Translations under genes and position numbers: made by a program
The notes under the pieces: model-generated
The model's database searches: none
The model's input: the letters and a program-made list of their open reading frames with translations, nothing else
Told to the model about the DNA's origin: nothing
Shown: positions 33,001 through 45,100 of the stretch, piece by piece
How positions within the stretch are numbered: position 1 is the first letter of the stretch
Layout: each line of letters opens with the position of its first letter
From: Ulva prolifera
Taxonomy: Eukaryota; Chlorophyta; Ulvophyceae; Ulvales; Ulvaceae
DNA length: 64,000 bases
Assembly (NCBI GenBank): GCA_023078555.1
Contig: CM041196.1
Coordinates: 682,001-746,000 of the forward strand
Reading direction: 5' to 3'

Positions 33001-36000
33001 TGCAGGCCAGCTTTGAAGAACAGTGCTTTGCGCCACAGGCCTGCGTAGCTTCATTTGCCAGTTCATGAATTTATACGAATTGTCTTCTCGGTCATGCTAT
33101 CGACCGTATCTGCCTCCAGGTGTATCGTGGGATAGGGAATGTGGCTTACTATCGGCGGCACACGCCGTTGTATCCTGGCGTGCGTTTCGAATGCTCGCAG
33201 GTCTGGATCGTCATGATATCTGCAGCTGATTCGGTGCTTTGCCAGTCCTCCTTACGATGGAACCGCTTTGCGAACCTGGGGGAAGCAGTCACCGTACCAA
33301 GCTCATGCTCAATTGTCAATACTCAAGCTCGTTCTATGCACGCGGAAAAGCATCTACAGTATTATGTATTTCGAGCATACTAGCGGTGGCTCTTCTTGTG
33401 TCAACAGCTCGAGCAGCCCGTGGCGAAGGGCATTGCTGCTGGTCTCGTTCCAGGATCTATGTCGAATTCAGAACAAACGCAAGTTCAGCCACCTAACGCT
33501 CACTACACTAACGCTCACTACCAGCTTTATATCACCATACTAACATCTTGGCTGTAGATTGGCGCCAATACGTTCAGGTAGTGGTTAGTGCATGAGTGGA
33601 GGCAGCCATGAGGCTTCTCTGTCAATTGCTATGCGAGATGACAACAAGTGAAAGCTTTGCAAGTTGAAAGCATGAACTTGCTGTCTTGCAACAGTGTGTC
33701 ACCTCCAATAGACGACCTCGAATGGCCACTTGTACGTACAAGTCACTCCCACAACTGCAAATCAGTCTCCAACAAGCACCAGAACAACCTGTCCGCCTCA
33801 GCCTGTACAGGCAATGAGCGCGGGATTTTGAGGCTACTGCATGTCTGTCATGCAAATTTGGCTTGACCTACGCCTCTGCCCGTCTAGGCTTCCATAGCGA
33901 CAAGTACAGGACATGCCATGTGTCCAATTCACGGTAGACTGTACATAGACACACCAGTCTTGACCTCTACGCCCCGCACTGCGACTCTAAAGATCATGCC
34001 TCGACCTCAGCACAGCCATTGCAATTGAGAACGTGCAGCAAGACTACCAACAGCCCGTTCTCACGGCAAGCGGGCGGCTCAGGCAATACCCTCGCACCTT
34101 GACCCACACCACATCTCCACAGAATTAGCGTGTGTGAGAGCAGCGTGCCTGAGGTACAGTTTGACAGCATCGCACAGAAACCATCCATGGAGATCTGGGA
34201 CCCATCCATGGAACTAGAGCATCATCGCCAATTTCTCAGACCTGAGGCTCGCTCTGCCCAGTCATGGCTTCAGGTGTGGTATGCAAGCGAGGTGCTACTC
34301 CCCTGCTACTGCTGTCTGATCTGGCTGATGACTGGGCACAGCTAGCCTGAGGTCTGGGTGATTGGGCACATTGCACTCAAGCCGAAATTGTGCCTCATGC
34401 AGATAACCCCCATGTAGACACAGCCCTGCAGGGCCTGTGCGTCTGAGGCGGCGATCCCACAGACAATCTCAACACTGTATAACAATGAGCAAAGTCGAGT
34501 GTGTGCACAGTTCAGAATATCTGCCTTCCTGCTGCCAAGCACATGCACGCTGTATGCCAGCTCGGGGCTTTCTGCAATGCATGATGTACACGCTCAGCAG
34601 GAATGGCGCCAGATTGGTGCCAGTTCCAATTCATGACCAGACTGCCTTGTACATGGGCAAGCTTACCAATGACGAGTTGCCTGTACTGACTGTATGCGTG
34701 ATGGAGATCATGAGGACTCATGGTAGTCTGCATTACCTTTCCACATTGAGTTCCCAGTCCAGTGTACTGGTCCTTGCTTACTTCTCACTTCCACAGCCCT
34801 GCCTTTCACAAAAGGGGGACAATCCTGAACAACAGAGACAACAAACCAGGACTGCTCCAGGAGAACCGGTTCACTCTGAAGCTGGAACAGTCGTCACGTG
34901 TCACGCGTAGATCAACCAGTCAGCCGAATCAGCTGAATGCAGGTATCCTGAACCAGGTGCAAGCATCACACTTGATGCAAGTGGGTTCTGTCGTCAGCCC
35001 AAGCTATGACGAGGCAGCAAACCCTGTGCAGGGACTGGTGCGGCACAGCAAGCAAAGCGGAGCAGAGGGACTGAAGCCCCAATTGTGCTCACTCCGAGTG
35101 AGTCATGGATGCTTGTCAAACGGTGCAGCCTTGGGTGATCGGGCAGTCTAGATCGCTGCTGCTGGGACTTCGCACCGGCTGCATCCCTAGGGATGTGTGC
35201 AGGCCTTTACAACCCGATCGGATGCAGATACTCTGTGAAGAAAAATGACACAGTTGGTTTTCCACTGACTCGAGGGGCGGCCGCTCATGTCAAAGGGTAT
35301 TAGTAGGGAAGCCGGCCAGTGGGTGTGCACAATATGGAAGACGGCCGTGCACGCCCACGCGCCCCTGCACGGCCCACGCCATAGGCTCCATAGGCATGGC
35401 AGCCTTCATCCCCAGGAGGCGGTCAACATGCAGCCAGGAAGCGTTCTCTTGCCTTAGTGTTTGAGAATGGTACCTGGGACAATCGCGAGGCCGACCCGAT
35501 TCAGCACACTCCTTCCCTTTAGCAATTGGCCATTTCATGCCCACAGGAGCTCCCCGACGCCTTCTCCGCTTTGGCCATTAATAGTATATGACACCATCGA
35601 AGTGACAGCCCGGGCGACCGGTGGTGAAAGCCCAAAGCCTGTAGCGCGGTCAAGGTGGACAAGGTGGACGCTGCGGAACCAAGAGGACGCTGCGGGTGCA
35701 GTGATGCAGTGGGAATTCGTGTGAGAACAGTGAGCTGACTCGCAAGGCTGGGTCCGGCACAAAAGAGCTGTCATTGGCTTCTTCGGGATACAGTAAATCC
35801 AGGTTTTCTTTGCACAAATCGCCACTGCCTCACACAGCTGCATGCTGGACATACACATACATTTTCACTCTACATACTACGCAGATCTAGTGGCTCTACA
35901 TGCCAGTCTCCATCAGTCACACACGTTGCACTCGCCAGTTTGACCAGTGCGGCGTCTCGTCAACACGGAAGAATCATGAATGAATCCGGATCGAATCTGG

Positions 36001-37127
36001 AGCGGAGTTCCGCCCTGCCAAAAGTTAAGACTGTGAGATTTAGTGCTGTCCACCGGACCTGCTCCAAGTGTCGCGCTACGGAAGACACGCGTGGTGCGCG
36101 CGATCAACAGCATCCAGCACTGATGCCCATTTTTCTGTGAGCGTGACTCCAGGAATTATCAGGCTGACCTCGGCGCCACCCCGACAGCACAAGTGACATT
36201 CAGACCGCCGTTTACATCAATCACACTGCCCGCGAGCATGCATGCAGTGAAGGCAGCGCATACATGCCAGGTGCAATGGACCATCGGTGCGCGGTACAGG
36301 TGGAGGGGCGCCCCATGCATGCATGTCAGTGGGGATGAAGAGGGACATGTCTATGTCTGATCGCCCAACACGCTGGCTACAATTCGGCGGTGCATCTGGT
36401 TTGGCCTTTGTGCATGCGGAGTGCAAAATAAAAGCTCGCGTGAGGCGATGCAGATGCGTGATCACTCGAGGCCCGGAGGCGAGTGGACCTTCACGCGCTG
36501 GCTCGGAGCCCTCCGGTCGCCTTGGTCGTACTGCATCTCTGACAGGCTGTGGCAATCCAGTGACATGACCGCCATACCTCTGGATTCCCACAGTATCCGA
36601 ACCCTGCCAGCAATGATTAGGGGACTGAGGAGCTGTTTCCCTGCCAAGAATAGGCCCGCCAAAAGTACTGTCCGTGTGCACATGCGGCGGTGTCACGTGC
36701 CTCACCGACGTCGCCCTTGTCAGACACATGTACAGACGCTTCCAGCTCAGGCGCAGGCACGCCAGCCAAGACCACCCGCACGTGAACTGCCCTACGCTGT
36801 AGTGGATGCGAGATACAGAGACGCACCGTGCTTACTAATATGCAGGAGTACTGCATCTGTCCCCGTGCTGTTGGTGGAACATACCTGAAGGCGCACCGCT
36901 CGAACCAGGTACCTGATATGGACGTCCATGCATGGACATGGCCATGCCTCCTACACTGCCCTTGGATCACACAGCGCAGATGCCCCGGAGAGTTCCTGAG
37001 GACCACTACCGTGAACTGCAACAGTTCGCTTGCCAATGAAGGGCCAACATCACATACCTCAAGCAGCCCGTAACAAATCAGGTGTGTGCAAACCCACTCT
37101 GTGCAACCTGAAGCAGCACACCTCCCG
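30046..37127. other. Seven kilobases without a recognisable gene
   Basis: No family motif or consistent exon chain was seen on either strand. The part at 30,085-30,150 and 30,370-30,480 repeats TACGCGTAT and GTACGTTGG words. About 30,890-30,915 carries another CTGTGTTACAAGACAAAG LINE-like 3' terminus. Medium open frames exist at 31,817-32,320 (-), 33,120-33,383 (+) and 34,437-34,910 (+), but none has recognisable domains. Average GC is lower than in the exons. Probably intergenic, with decayed repeats. Confidence 0.4.
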
Positions 37128-37170
37128 GCATGCCCCACAAGCCACCACCGCGGTGGCTTGTGGGGCATGC
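37128..37170. repeat. 19-bp perfect hairpin
   Basis: GCATGCCCCACAAGCCACC and its exact complement GGTGGCTTGTGGGGCATGC flank a 5-nt loop. It is isolated and non-coding, and may be a small foldback or a structured transcript end. Confidence 0.65.
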
Positions 37171-38153
37171 GGTGGTACACGCGTTTATCACCAGATGAAC
37201 AGGTACTACTTAGTAAGGCCTGCAGATTCAGCTGAATGATGGTTTGGTTGGTGTTAATGATGCACCACCGCACCTGTTGGCATCTGTGTGTCACAAGGAC
37301 AAAGGCAGCAAGGCGGCAAGGCTGTTGGCATCTGTGTGCAGCACCTGCGTCCTTCCTGCGTCCTTCCCTTGCAACCATGGAAACAAAAAGATTCTGTAGG
37401 AAACCCACGATGCAAATGAAGGACCTACCTCAGGACGTAGCCCTGAACTGCAGCGCCCAAAGCGTTGCTATGTGTGGTGCGAGATCTCTCGTGCGACAAC
37501 GCAGCTGTAGGCGGCCAGAAAAGGAGCTCAGCAGGCACGCACTCGCAGTGGACCAGTCCAGCAGACTCCGTCAGGTCATCAGGTTTGTGGTTGCGGCAGA
37601 AATTCCCAGTATGCCGGTACAGCTCAGCGCGAGCTCGCTGAAATCGGCTGCAGCTGCAGACACGGCTCTGCTCTGCCAATTTCCCCGCTTGCGAAATGAG
37701 CCATGGCTCACCTCGACTTTCACTCTCATCTATGGGTTGGTCAGATCTAGAGTGTGGGCTGCTGAGGTAGCTACCGCTGGCGGGCAGAGCACACGCGAAA
37801 GGCACGCGCTCAACGTGGACGTGCTTGCGAACGTCGGCAGCAAAGAACGGTGCGGCCTCTGTAAACAGACAACACTGCAGCTCCATCTCGAAACGCGAAT
37901 GTGGTACCGGTGGATGTGGGTAAAATGCACTGTTGCTGATCACTGGCGAAATCGTCTGCCCGTATACAAGATCTTGTAGAGTCAGCAGGCGCAAATGTGA
38001 ACACCTGCCGCCTTCCCCTGACGAACACATCGCAGTGAACACGGTGGTGGGCAAGTGGTGTGCCGATCCGACCGTTTGTGTGGTGGTGGGCTCAGCCTGC
38101 ACAGTTACTGCTTTGCTTGCGCTGAGAATCCATTCGGACACCCGAACGCGAAA
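37171..38153. other. Overlapping open frames, no recognised product
   Basis: Frames of about 250 residues lie open on both strands (37,236-37,979 + and 37,425-38,183 -; 36,617-37,408 - extends in from the left). At about 37,281-37,310 the + frame begins in a LINE-like TCACAAGGACAAAGGCAGC terminus. Neither protein has recognisable motifs. They may be a decayed element or chance openings. Confidence 0.3.
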
Positions 38154-38231
38154 CGGTTTCAGTGTTTGTTTTCTCCCGTTCACTCTTATGTTTTACAAAA
38201 GGGTGAACGGGAGAAAACAACACTGAAACCG
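38154..38231. repeat. Foldback element with ~30-bp arms
   Basis: CGGTTTCAGTGTTTGTTTTC at the left (arm 38,154-38,183) faces its complement on the right (38,203-38,231), with one extra T and a loop of about 19 nt. One arm of the same family occurs in P450-A intron 1 at about 283-320, so this is a dispersed MITE-like repeat. Confidence 0.7.
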
Positions 38232-39740
38232 AATCACTCTTTGGTAATATCCCGATCGCGAGACCATGCATGCTACATGACCGCTCCACAGAAGAGTGGA
38301 CGGACCCAAATGTGGGTCCTAAAACAGTACAGCGCAATGCAATACGTCAAGGTAGGGCTGACCCATGCTCGAGCTCGCCTATGCCATTGCGCGGCCCAGC
38401 ACACGATATTAAAAAAATTCTCTGGATATCGTGCTTCATGTGGGATACACAGATTGCAGAGCGGTAGGCGGGCTCAAGCGATGACACATAGGATTCTCTT
38501 ACGAAGCGACTTCTCATGTGTACACTCACCCTAACAGCATGATCACCGATGCCACGATCAGTCAGTGAACCGCAGTGGCGACTCGGTACCGACGTCGGAC
38601 AGCATGCATGCGAGTGCCCGCCATGCGCACGTGTCACCTGTGCCCAGTGGGATCGAGAAGCTCGCCAGGCCCCGCGTGCACACCCTCCGTGAGTCTGCAG
38701 CTTCAGTGCATGGACGTTGGCGGGCCCACAAGGAGCCGAGCTCAACCGAATCCCCTGTTGAAGAGATTGCCTCACTGCAGCTGATTATCGGGCGAATGCA
38801 TGCAGCTGCAAGCCGACTGGTGCCTTGGAACTCCGAATCGTGAAGTGGCCCGATCGGGAGGCTCTCAGACGGGCGGTATATAAACAGCCTCGCGGGAGGC
38901 AGTCAACACTCGTGATGACACTTGTGTGACACAGCCAAAACAAACTCACCTCCCCGACGTCACTGCTGCCAGTGCTGCGTATACCGGTGAAAGCCTGGGA
39001 CATATACTAGTATTAGCTTGTGTCAAGGGCCACCAGCTGCTTTGGGGCTTCATTGATAGCTTCCATTGCCAAGAACAAAGGCACAGTGGCTTCTCACATT
39101 TCTGAACGTGCGCCGCTATGCATTAATATTGGCACAATGGTGCACATGGAATTGTTTGCTTTCACTGGCATCCTTTGCTGCTGGTCTTTGTTTCACGTCC
39201 ATCAGCTGTTCAAAGCCGCTGACAGCCAAATTTAGCAGCCATAATTGTGCTGTGTTGCAATGGTGATGACTCACTGGACAGTCTGTTGCTGGTCCATGCA
39301 TGCATACATATGTGGACCTGAGCAGAGGTGATGGGCATGCTGCAGAAGCAATCTCAGGTATCCAACAGCCAGTATGCATGGTGCTCATGTGGCAGCCGTA
39401 TGCATCCGATTTGTGCCGCACAGTGACTCCGGTAATCCAAGTAATTGGAACTCATGTGGTTAGACCATGAGTTCAATTGCGGGTAGCGCTTGTGTGGTGT
39501 GTGGGGCGGCGATAGTCTCAGGCTGCAGTGAGCACCAGTGAGCATGCTCAGTGAGTCAGTGAGCATCAGTGAGCATCAGTGAGCATGCTGGCTTGCTATC
39601 AGCACGACAACCTCCAACATGAAGTGAAGGCCCACGCTTCCATTGCAGTGCACCAGTGTGGCTGTAGCGCTGACGGCTGTACCTGGTGCAGGCTGACAGC
39701 TTGAAGGATCGCCCCAGCGCTGCCCCAAGGCCAGAAAACA
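38232..39740. other. Upstream region of the cysteine-rich gene
   Basis: No gene recognised. A short array of CAGTGAGCAT-type units lies at about 39,530-39,590, roughly 150 bp before the next start codon. The promoter of the cysteine-rich gene must lie here, but no clear TATA box was found. Confidence 0.35.
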
Positions 39741-40760
39741 ATGATGCGCCTATGGAGTAACGTCCTCGCAATTGCAGCAATGCATGGCACGGCCGCAGCC
39801 TCACTCCAGGCAGACCACATCACAGGCCTCCCTACCCTGGATGGTACCGGCCTGGCAGTGGACGGCATGTATGCCGCGGGTATCGCGCACCGACACCTCC
39901 AAGACGCGACCACCAGTGCAAGCGCTGACTGCGGAGGGGTGGGCAGACGCGCCTGCGCAACGGACTTCCCAGACAATGGGGGGTGTAGGCCTGGGCTTGA
40001 AGCAAACAAAGACACCATCTGCCTGCCAGACCTCGACCTCCCAGTCTTTCCATGCGCACTGGACGGCCAGCGTTGCTGCTTGGGCACCTGTGCCCGGAAC
40101 CTCAACTGCAATGCAGAAGACAGATGCGTGAGGTGTGGCGGTCTGAACGAGCCCGTGTGCACTCAGGAAGGGCCTCCGTGCGTCGACGGTTTGCTGGATG
40201 TTGACGGCGAGTGCACCTCGGAGCCGGCCGAGGGGCTGTGCGGGGGCACTGGGATGCAGTGCTGCGGAGGCGACGTCTGCATGCATCGCAACACGTGCGA
40301 CGGCGGGCGGTGCCGGCGCTGCGGCGGCCGGCGGCAGGGCTTCTGCGCGGAGGAGCTCGGCTGCAACGGCCGCCTCCGCGTCGAAAACGGCACGTGCGAG
40401 CGGGTCACCGGCAGTGCCGACACCGACCAGCCTGACTGCGGGAAGGTGGGGGAAGCGGTCTGTACCACCGGCCGGGGCTGCGACGATGGGCTCCAGGCGT
40501 ACAACAGCCGATGCGTGCCGGCGCTGAACAACCGCCGCCCGTGCGGTGTGGAGGGCCAGGCGTGCTGCGTGGGACGGACCTGCCCCCGAAGCCTCGAGTG
40601 CCAGGAGAACATATGCGCGCGGCCGCCTATAGACACACCCGCTGGAGGGGTGGCGGCTGAGCCAGCTTCGCCTGCTGCTCCGGCCGGTCCGAATGCTCCC
40701 CGTCCCCGCGGCCCGCGCCCTCGGCGCACGCGGGTTGCAGCGCAGACGCAAGCAGTGTAG
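39741..40760 (+). CDS. Secreted cysteine-rich protein of two alternating modules
   Basis: Single-exon frame of 339 residues, ATG to TAG. Residues 1-20 form a signal peptide ending in AAA. Cysteine modules start at Cys64. Type A is CG(G/K)x5-6 C ... C x2 G(L/R) ... C, at about 64-104, 132-166, 194-232 and 233-267. Type B is C x3 G x2 CC x3-4 C x4-5 C x4 C, for example CALDGQRCCLGTCARNLNC, at about 105-131, 167-193 and 268-295. The order is A-B-A-B-A-A-B. The tail (296-339) is rich in Ala, Pro and Arg without cysteine. Even numbers of Cys per module suggest internal disulphides and an extracellular role, such as matrix, wall or ligand binding. No named family is recognised with certainty. No intron is needed, unlike its neighbours. 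The antisense strand is also open over most of the gene, an effect of its GC-rich codons. Confidence 0.8.
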   Translation: MMRLWSNVLAIAAMHGTAAASLQADHITGLPTLDGTGLAVDGMYAAGIAHRHLQDATTSASADCGGVGRRACATDFPDNGGCRPGLEANKDTICLPDLDLPVFPCALDGQRCCLGTCARNLNCNAEDRCVRCGGLNEPVCTQEGPPCVDGLLDVDGECTSEPAEGLCGGTGMQCCGGDVCMHRNTCDGGRCRRCGGRRQGFCAEELGCNGRLRVENGTCERVTGSADTDQPDCGKVGEAVCTTGRGCDDGLQAYNSRCVPALNNRRPCGVEGQACCVGRTCPRSLECQENICARPPIDTPAGGVAAEPASPAAPAGPNAPRPRGPRPRRTRVAAQTQAV

Positions 40761-41262
40761 ATCGGCGCAAGGCAACAATCATGAAGCTGCAGGACTAGCT
40801 ATAGTCCTCAGCAGTGGCTACACTGCATTTTGTCCATTTGCGTATTTTGGCGTTGTAGCCTGTGATTGAAGAGCGAGGAGGTTAGCGGCCGGGGGGCCAG
40901 CATACTTGTGAAGTTTAACACACAAGGGCGTTCTTGGCCTGGAGATTTGTACAACGGCTGTTTTTTTTTCAGTGGAGGTATACATAGCCGCCGGCGTTTG
41001 TGGGAGGGGATATATGATGTTTCCTTTCAGTGAGACACTGGCTGAGTGTTCACCACCTTGTCGTTTTCTTTACAGTAGATCTACAGACTGTATAGCAGGT
41101 GCTGTATACTACCATTTTGTAATGTTTACAGCTTTGCTGCCTAACACAACACACTACGCATGGGTATTAAACCCTGAAAACAACAGTACGGGCGATCAGA
41201 ACAGCTCCATCAGCGTAATCGTGTCCGCCGCTGTTAACAAAACCGTGGCCTACTACTACAGT

Positions 41263-41296
<34 letters not shown>

Positions 41297-41496
41297 GGGG
41301 GGGGGGGGGGGGGGGTACCACATGTACATCAACCTGCCTGAGCAGCGCACATAGTCCATATGTGACATGCTGTTGTCCAAAATTGGTATTCGATTGACTC
41401 AAACGACTCACTTTGGGTATTTGACGGCTATCACAGCTGGCAGGTACAAAAAGCCCTTTTAGCCATTAGCAGCCTGCAGTCACTAGCATTGCTAGC
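40761..41496. other. Downstream of the cysteine-rich gene; poly-G tract
   Basis: TGTAA at 41,118-41,122 may serve as a poly(A) signal. A frame at about 40,972-41,262 (+) with Asn-Ser/Thr sites runs into a G tract of about 50 nt (41,263-41,316, interrupted once by TT). The frame is not recognised. Long G tracts also occur at 3305-3339 and, as C, near 17,235 and 20,285. Confidence 0.4.
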
Positions 41497-41539
41497 GTGG
41501 CAAGAAAAACAAACAGCCAACTACCAGCGGAGGAGGGCT

Positions 41540-41847
41540 CGAGCGGAACAGGAGGAGGGACTTCAATGACCGCAACAACAGACACTGCAATTCCGACTCC
41601 AATTCGTACGCATATGTCGTGTGTGGCGTCAGCAGCACTGCAGATGTGCCTAGGATCGTCTGACGGCGACCCCTTGGCAGATGGCAGTGCGGAGTTCGGC
41701 CGCCTCAAGGTCTTCCACAGCGGCGGCTGGGGCACTGTCTGCGACCGCAACGCTCTCAGGTTCCAAGGACCTGCCTTCACGAGCTGCTGTGGCACAGCCG
41801 CATGCAACGGGCCCGGCTGCCAGCAAGGATGCCAAACCCAGACACTG
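41540..41847 (+). pseudogene. Decayed SRCR fragment (two half-exons)
   Basis: 41,681-41,847 has the exact shape of an SRCR first-half exon (acceptor TTGGCAG, phase 1 in, phase 0 out, donor CTG|GTACGG). It encodes GRLKVFHSGGWGTVCDRN, then a degraded cysteine-rich end. Just upstream, about 41,563-41,634 in another frame reads CNSDSNSYAYVVCG, the end of an SRCR second half. The two are only about 50 bp apart and frame-shifted, with no partner exons nearby. Its end (QQGCQTQTL) aligns with exon 4 of the 14-16 kb gene, showing that the TAG there replaced a Gln codon. Confidence 0.6.
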
Positions 41848-42155
41848 GTACGGCAGCTGCACCGCCACCCCGTCCTGCCGCTATTTACGTGGCCGTAGGG
41901 CTCCCAGGTCTCATCTGAGGGCATGAGCTCAAGTGACACTTCCGCCAGGTCAGACACATGTTTACAAAAACCTTGTTAGCGGCGGCCAGCTGGCCGGAGC
42001 AGCACCCTTCTGTACTCATCCATCCTCAAATAATCTCACAATGCATGTCTCACCAATTCTGCACTTTCGTCAGGAAATCCAGCCCTATGAGGTAACTATG
42101 AGGTAACTTCCCTTGTGTTGAACTGTACGCATGGCCAACATAAAACAGCTGGGCT

Positions 42156-45100
42156 TCAGCGCCGGATAACATTAGACTCTGCACAGGTATCGCACAGGTA
42201 TCACATTGCGGGTCAGAGCTGGTACAATATTGAATTTATTCCCCAAAGATAAGTGGAATGTCAAAGGTGAGAGTCCATGAGCAACAGCGCTTCGTAGCAG
42301 AATGGAGCGCGCTGTATTGTGTTGGGATCTCATGGGCTGTCACATAATATTGGCTGCCAGTGTGACACAGTGTGACACCAGACACAAAATGTGTGGTTGA
42401 GCTCTTAGCACGGTTGCGCCTAATCGACAGGGTGTATGATAGCACCGGTGCAGGTTTATGTTCCTACAAATATCCCGCTTCAGTCCTTAGCGACAGGGGT
42501 AGCTGCATTCGGACGGCGCCCTAGCATCAGTTCACCGGCACGTGGTCTAACACGGTGATCATTGCAACTCTGCACGCGGACAACCAGTCCATTCATGCAG
42601 GCCAAATCAAGACGCCTACGATGCTGCTGAAACGCATTGTGAGAGCGCACTGTGTAGCCTGCACTGTGATGAATAAATCCTGCGCCGGCACTCCGGTCAA
42701 AGACAGGACACGTTGCCACGAGGGGTGCATGCGCATAGCACGCTTCAGGCAGTGCGGGGCATCAAATGTTATAAAGTGAATGGCATCTGGACGACCTATC
42801 CACCGCCGCCATGACGTTGCATGCGGAGCGGAACAAGTGACTTTGACATCTATACAATCACTCCAGCTTGTACATTCTTTCCATCGTGACGACAGCTGTG
42901 AACTAGCGATGCCTTCAGAACGGGGGCATCGCTCAGCATCTACCAGCAGCGATCAGACGGTGGTACACACAGGCACAGATAGCAACTTGGCGGCGCAAAT
43001 AGCACTAGTACTAGACTTTCTACGCTGCCCTTCTGCCCGTGCTGCCGCCTGTGCAGCGTCAAGGTCCCTCACAATTGTGGCAAGTGCTGCAACACGTAAA
43101 TTCTCAGCTTGCTAGCATCAGTTCACCGCTGCATAGCTATGCAGCGGTAAGACGTTGGTCCGAGGGTCCCGCATTCATGTAGGCTAGCCTACATGAATGC
43201 GGGACCCTCGGACCAACGTCTTATCACCTACACTGCGTGCATGCGGGACCCTCGGACCAACATCTGATCACCTCTACATGCAGTGTAGGTGATAAGACGT
43301 GAGGCCAAGGTCCTCGCAGGCATGCAAGACTCCCAGCGCACCTGTAGCCACAAATTGCACAGACCCCAAGAATACACACCGGTGATCTCAAACTGGCGGC
43401 AGACGACGGCGAAGCGGTTGTTGTCTACGCGGCTGCACTTTTCATTGCGGATGCCTTCGTCCGGTGAGGGGGCGGCACCGTCATCGCCATAGTAGGTGTC
43501 GAAGCCCTGCGGGAAGTCGCAGTGCAAGAGGCGGTCCTCCTTGCCCGCGCACACCACCTGTAGCCATATATCAAGTCTAAGCATACAGGTGTACTCCGAG
43601 AGTCTGCACAGCACCCTAGTCTGCTAGCAGCGCTTAAGGGGGTGCTCCACTACATAGCTATAGCATGTGCTATATATATAGACACATAGCTCACAGCACT
43701 GATGTCTACATCCGCAGCTCCTTCGGAAGTCAATGGTGGTTTCTAGAATTGGGTTACCATGTGAAGTATCCACAACTTGAAGACCGGGTCCGATTCGCGA
43801 ATCGCGTGCATCAAATCGTGACCGCGCACACTCGATTGCATAATGGTCTCATTCTCTAGCCGGGAAACCAACGCCTACGACTTGCAGATCAGTGTCCACA
43901 ATGCATGCTCTCTGAACACGTTGCGGAAGCAATGTGGCCGCACCGCCGGAGTGCCTCGAGGCTCCAATGCCTGGTTGTCACGAAAAATGCACACATATGA
44001 GGATGCCTTGAAGGTAGCACAACCGTAGAACAGAGGTGACCAATTCTCCATACCAAAGCATGTAGCTGACAATGTTGAATACTACAGCATTGGCCCAAGC
44101 TGCTGACGTGCATTGCCGTTGTGATGTTCCAAACAGGTCTGCGTTTCCACCTACATGTATAGGGGTGCTGCGCAAGGGCAGGTGCCTCACCGTCGTGACC
44201 CAGACCAGGCCGGCCTCATCATCATAGTCATTGTCCTGGCTGCCATATGCATCTCTGACCTCGTCCACATCCATGACCCCACCAAAGGGGAAGCCAAGGT
44301 GCCGGCACACAACCTGCGCGTCGAGCATAAACTCCTCTGCTCTCGTATAGAAGAGGTCGCTGCAGATGCGGCCCCACCGGCCGTCATGGCAGATTTCGAC
44401 ACCCCCGATGTGGACGTCATCGCAGAGTGCGGTTGCGGCGGTAGTGCCGTTGAGGGGCACGGGGCGACGTAGCCTTCAGACGGGTCCGTGTTGGCGGTGT
44501 CAGAAAGGCTATCCTTCGTACAGGTCAGACACGCAGTCTTACGTCAGGTCAGGTCAGGAGGCCAGCATCTCATACCTACTGCGTACAGTGGTAGAACCGG
44601 AGAGATGCTGAGGGAGAGACAGGATACTGCTAGTACCGTGCAACAGTGAGAATAATGGTTACAGCTCTCTGTGTGCACAGCCATATATGCACACTGAATA
44701 GTCAAGATTACGGCCGGAGATCCTCGCAGGATCTCCCTCACTACTCCGGGACAATCCTACTGGCGGCTTACCCTGCACCTGATCCGCAGACCGATCGTGC
44801 ATGGGTGCACCTGTCACCACGCTGCTGCACGCAGGCGCATGCATTGTGACAAGCGGGAGACGTGCAGCCTGTACACAAGACGCATGTGGTGTCACGGGCC
44901 CAGGCTGAGCCATTTGTGGCGAGCCTGAAATACAGTCTACAAGTACACAACGTCTCCTGCTATGATGCAGAATCCGACATCCACTCAGTCCACAAAAACC
45001 CTTGCTGATGAGTCCAGACGGCAGCTGAGAGCGCACCAGAGGGATTTGTGCACACGAGCGCGACGGCACCGACACCAACAGTATAGTCATCGCCATACCC

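Noticed and set aside
36617-38183. Overlapping 250-residue frames on both strands as possible genes
   Set aside because: No motif, no splice logic and partial overlap with LINE-like termini; described only as an unresolved region.
39801-40778. 325-residue - strand frame opposite the cysteine-rich gene
   Set aside because: The + strand frame has a signal peptide and ordered Cys modules; the antisense frame is a by-product of GC-rich codons.
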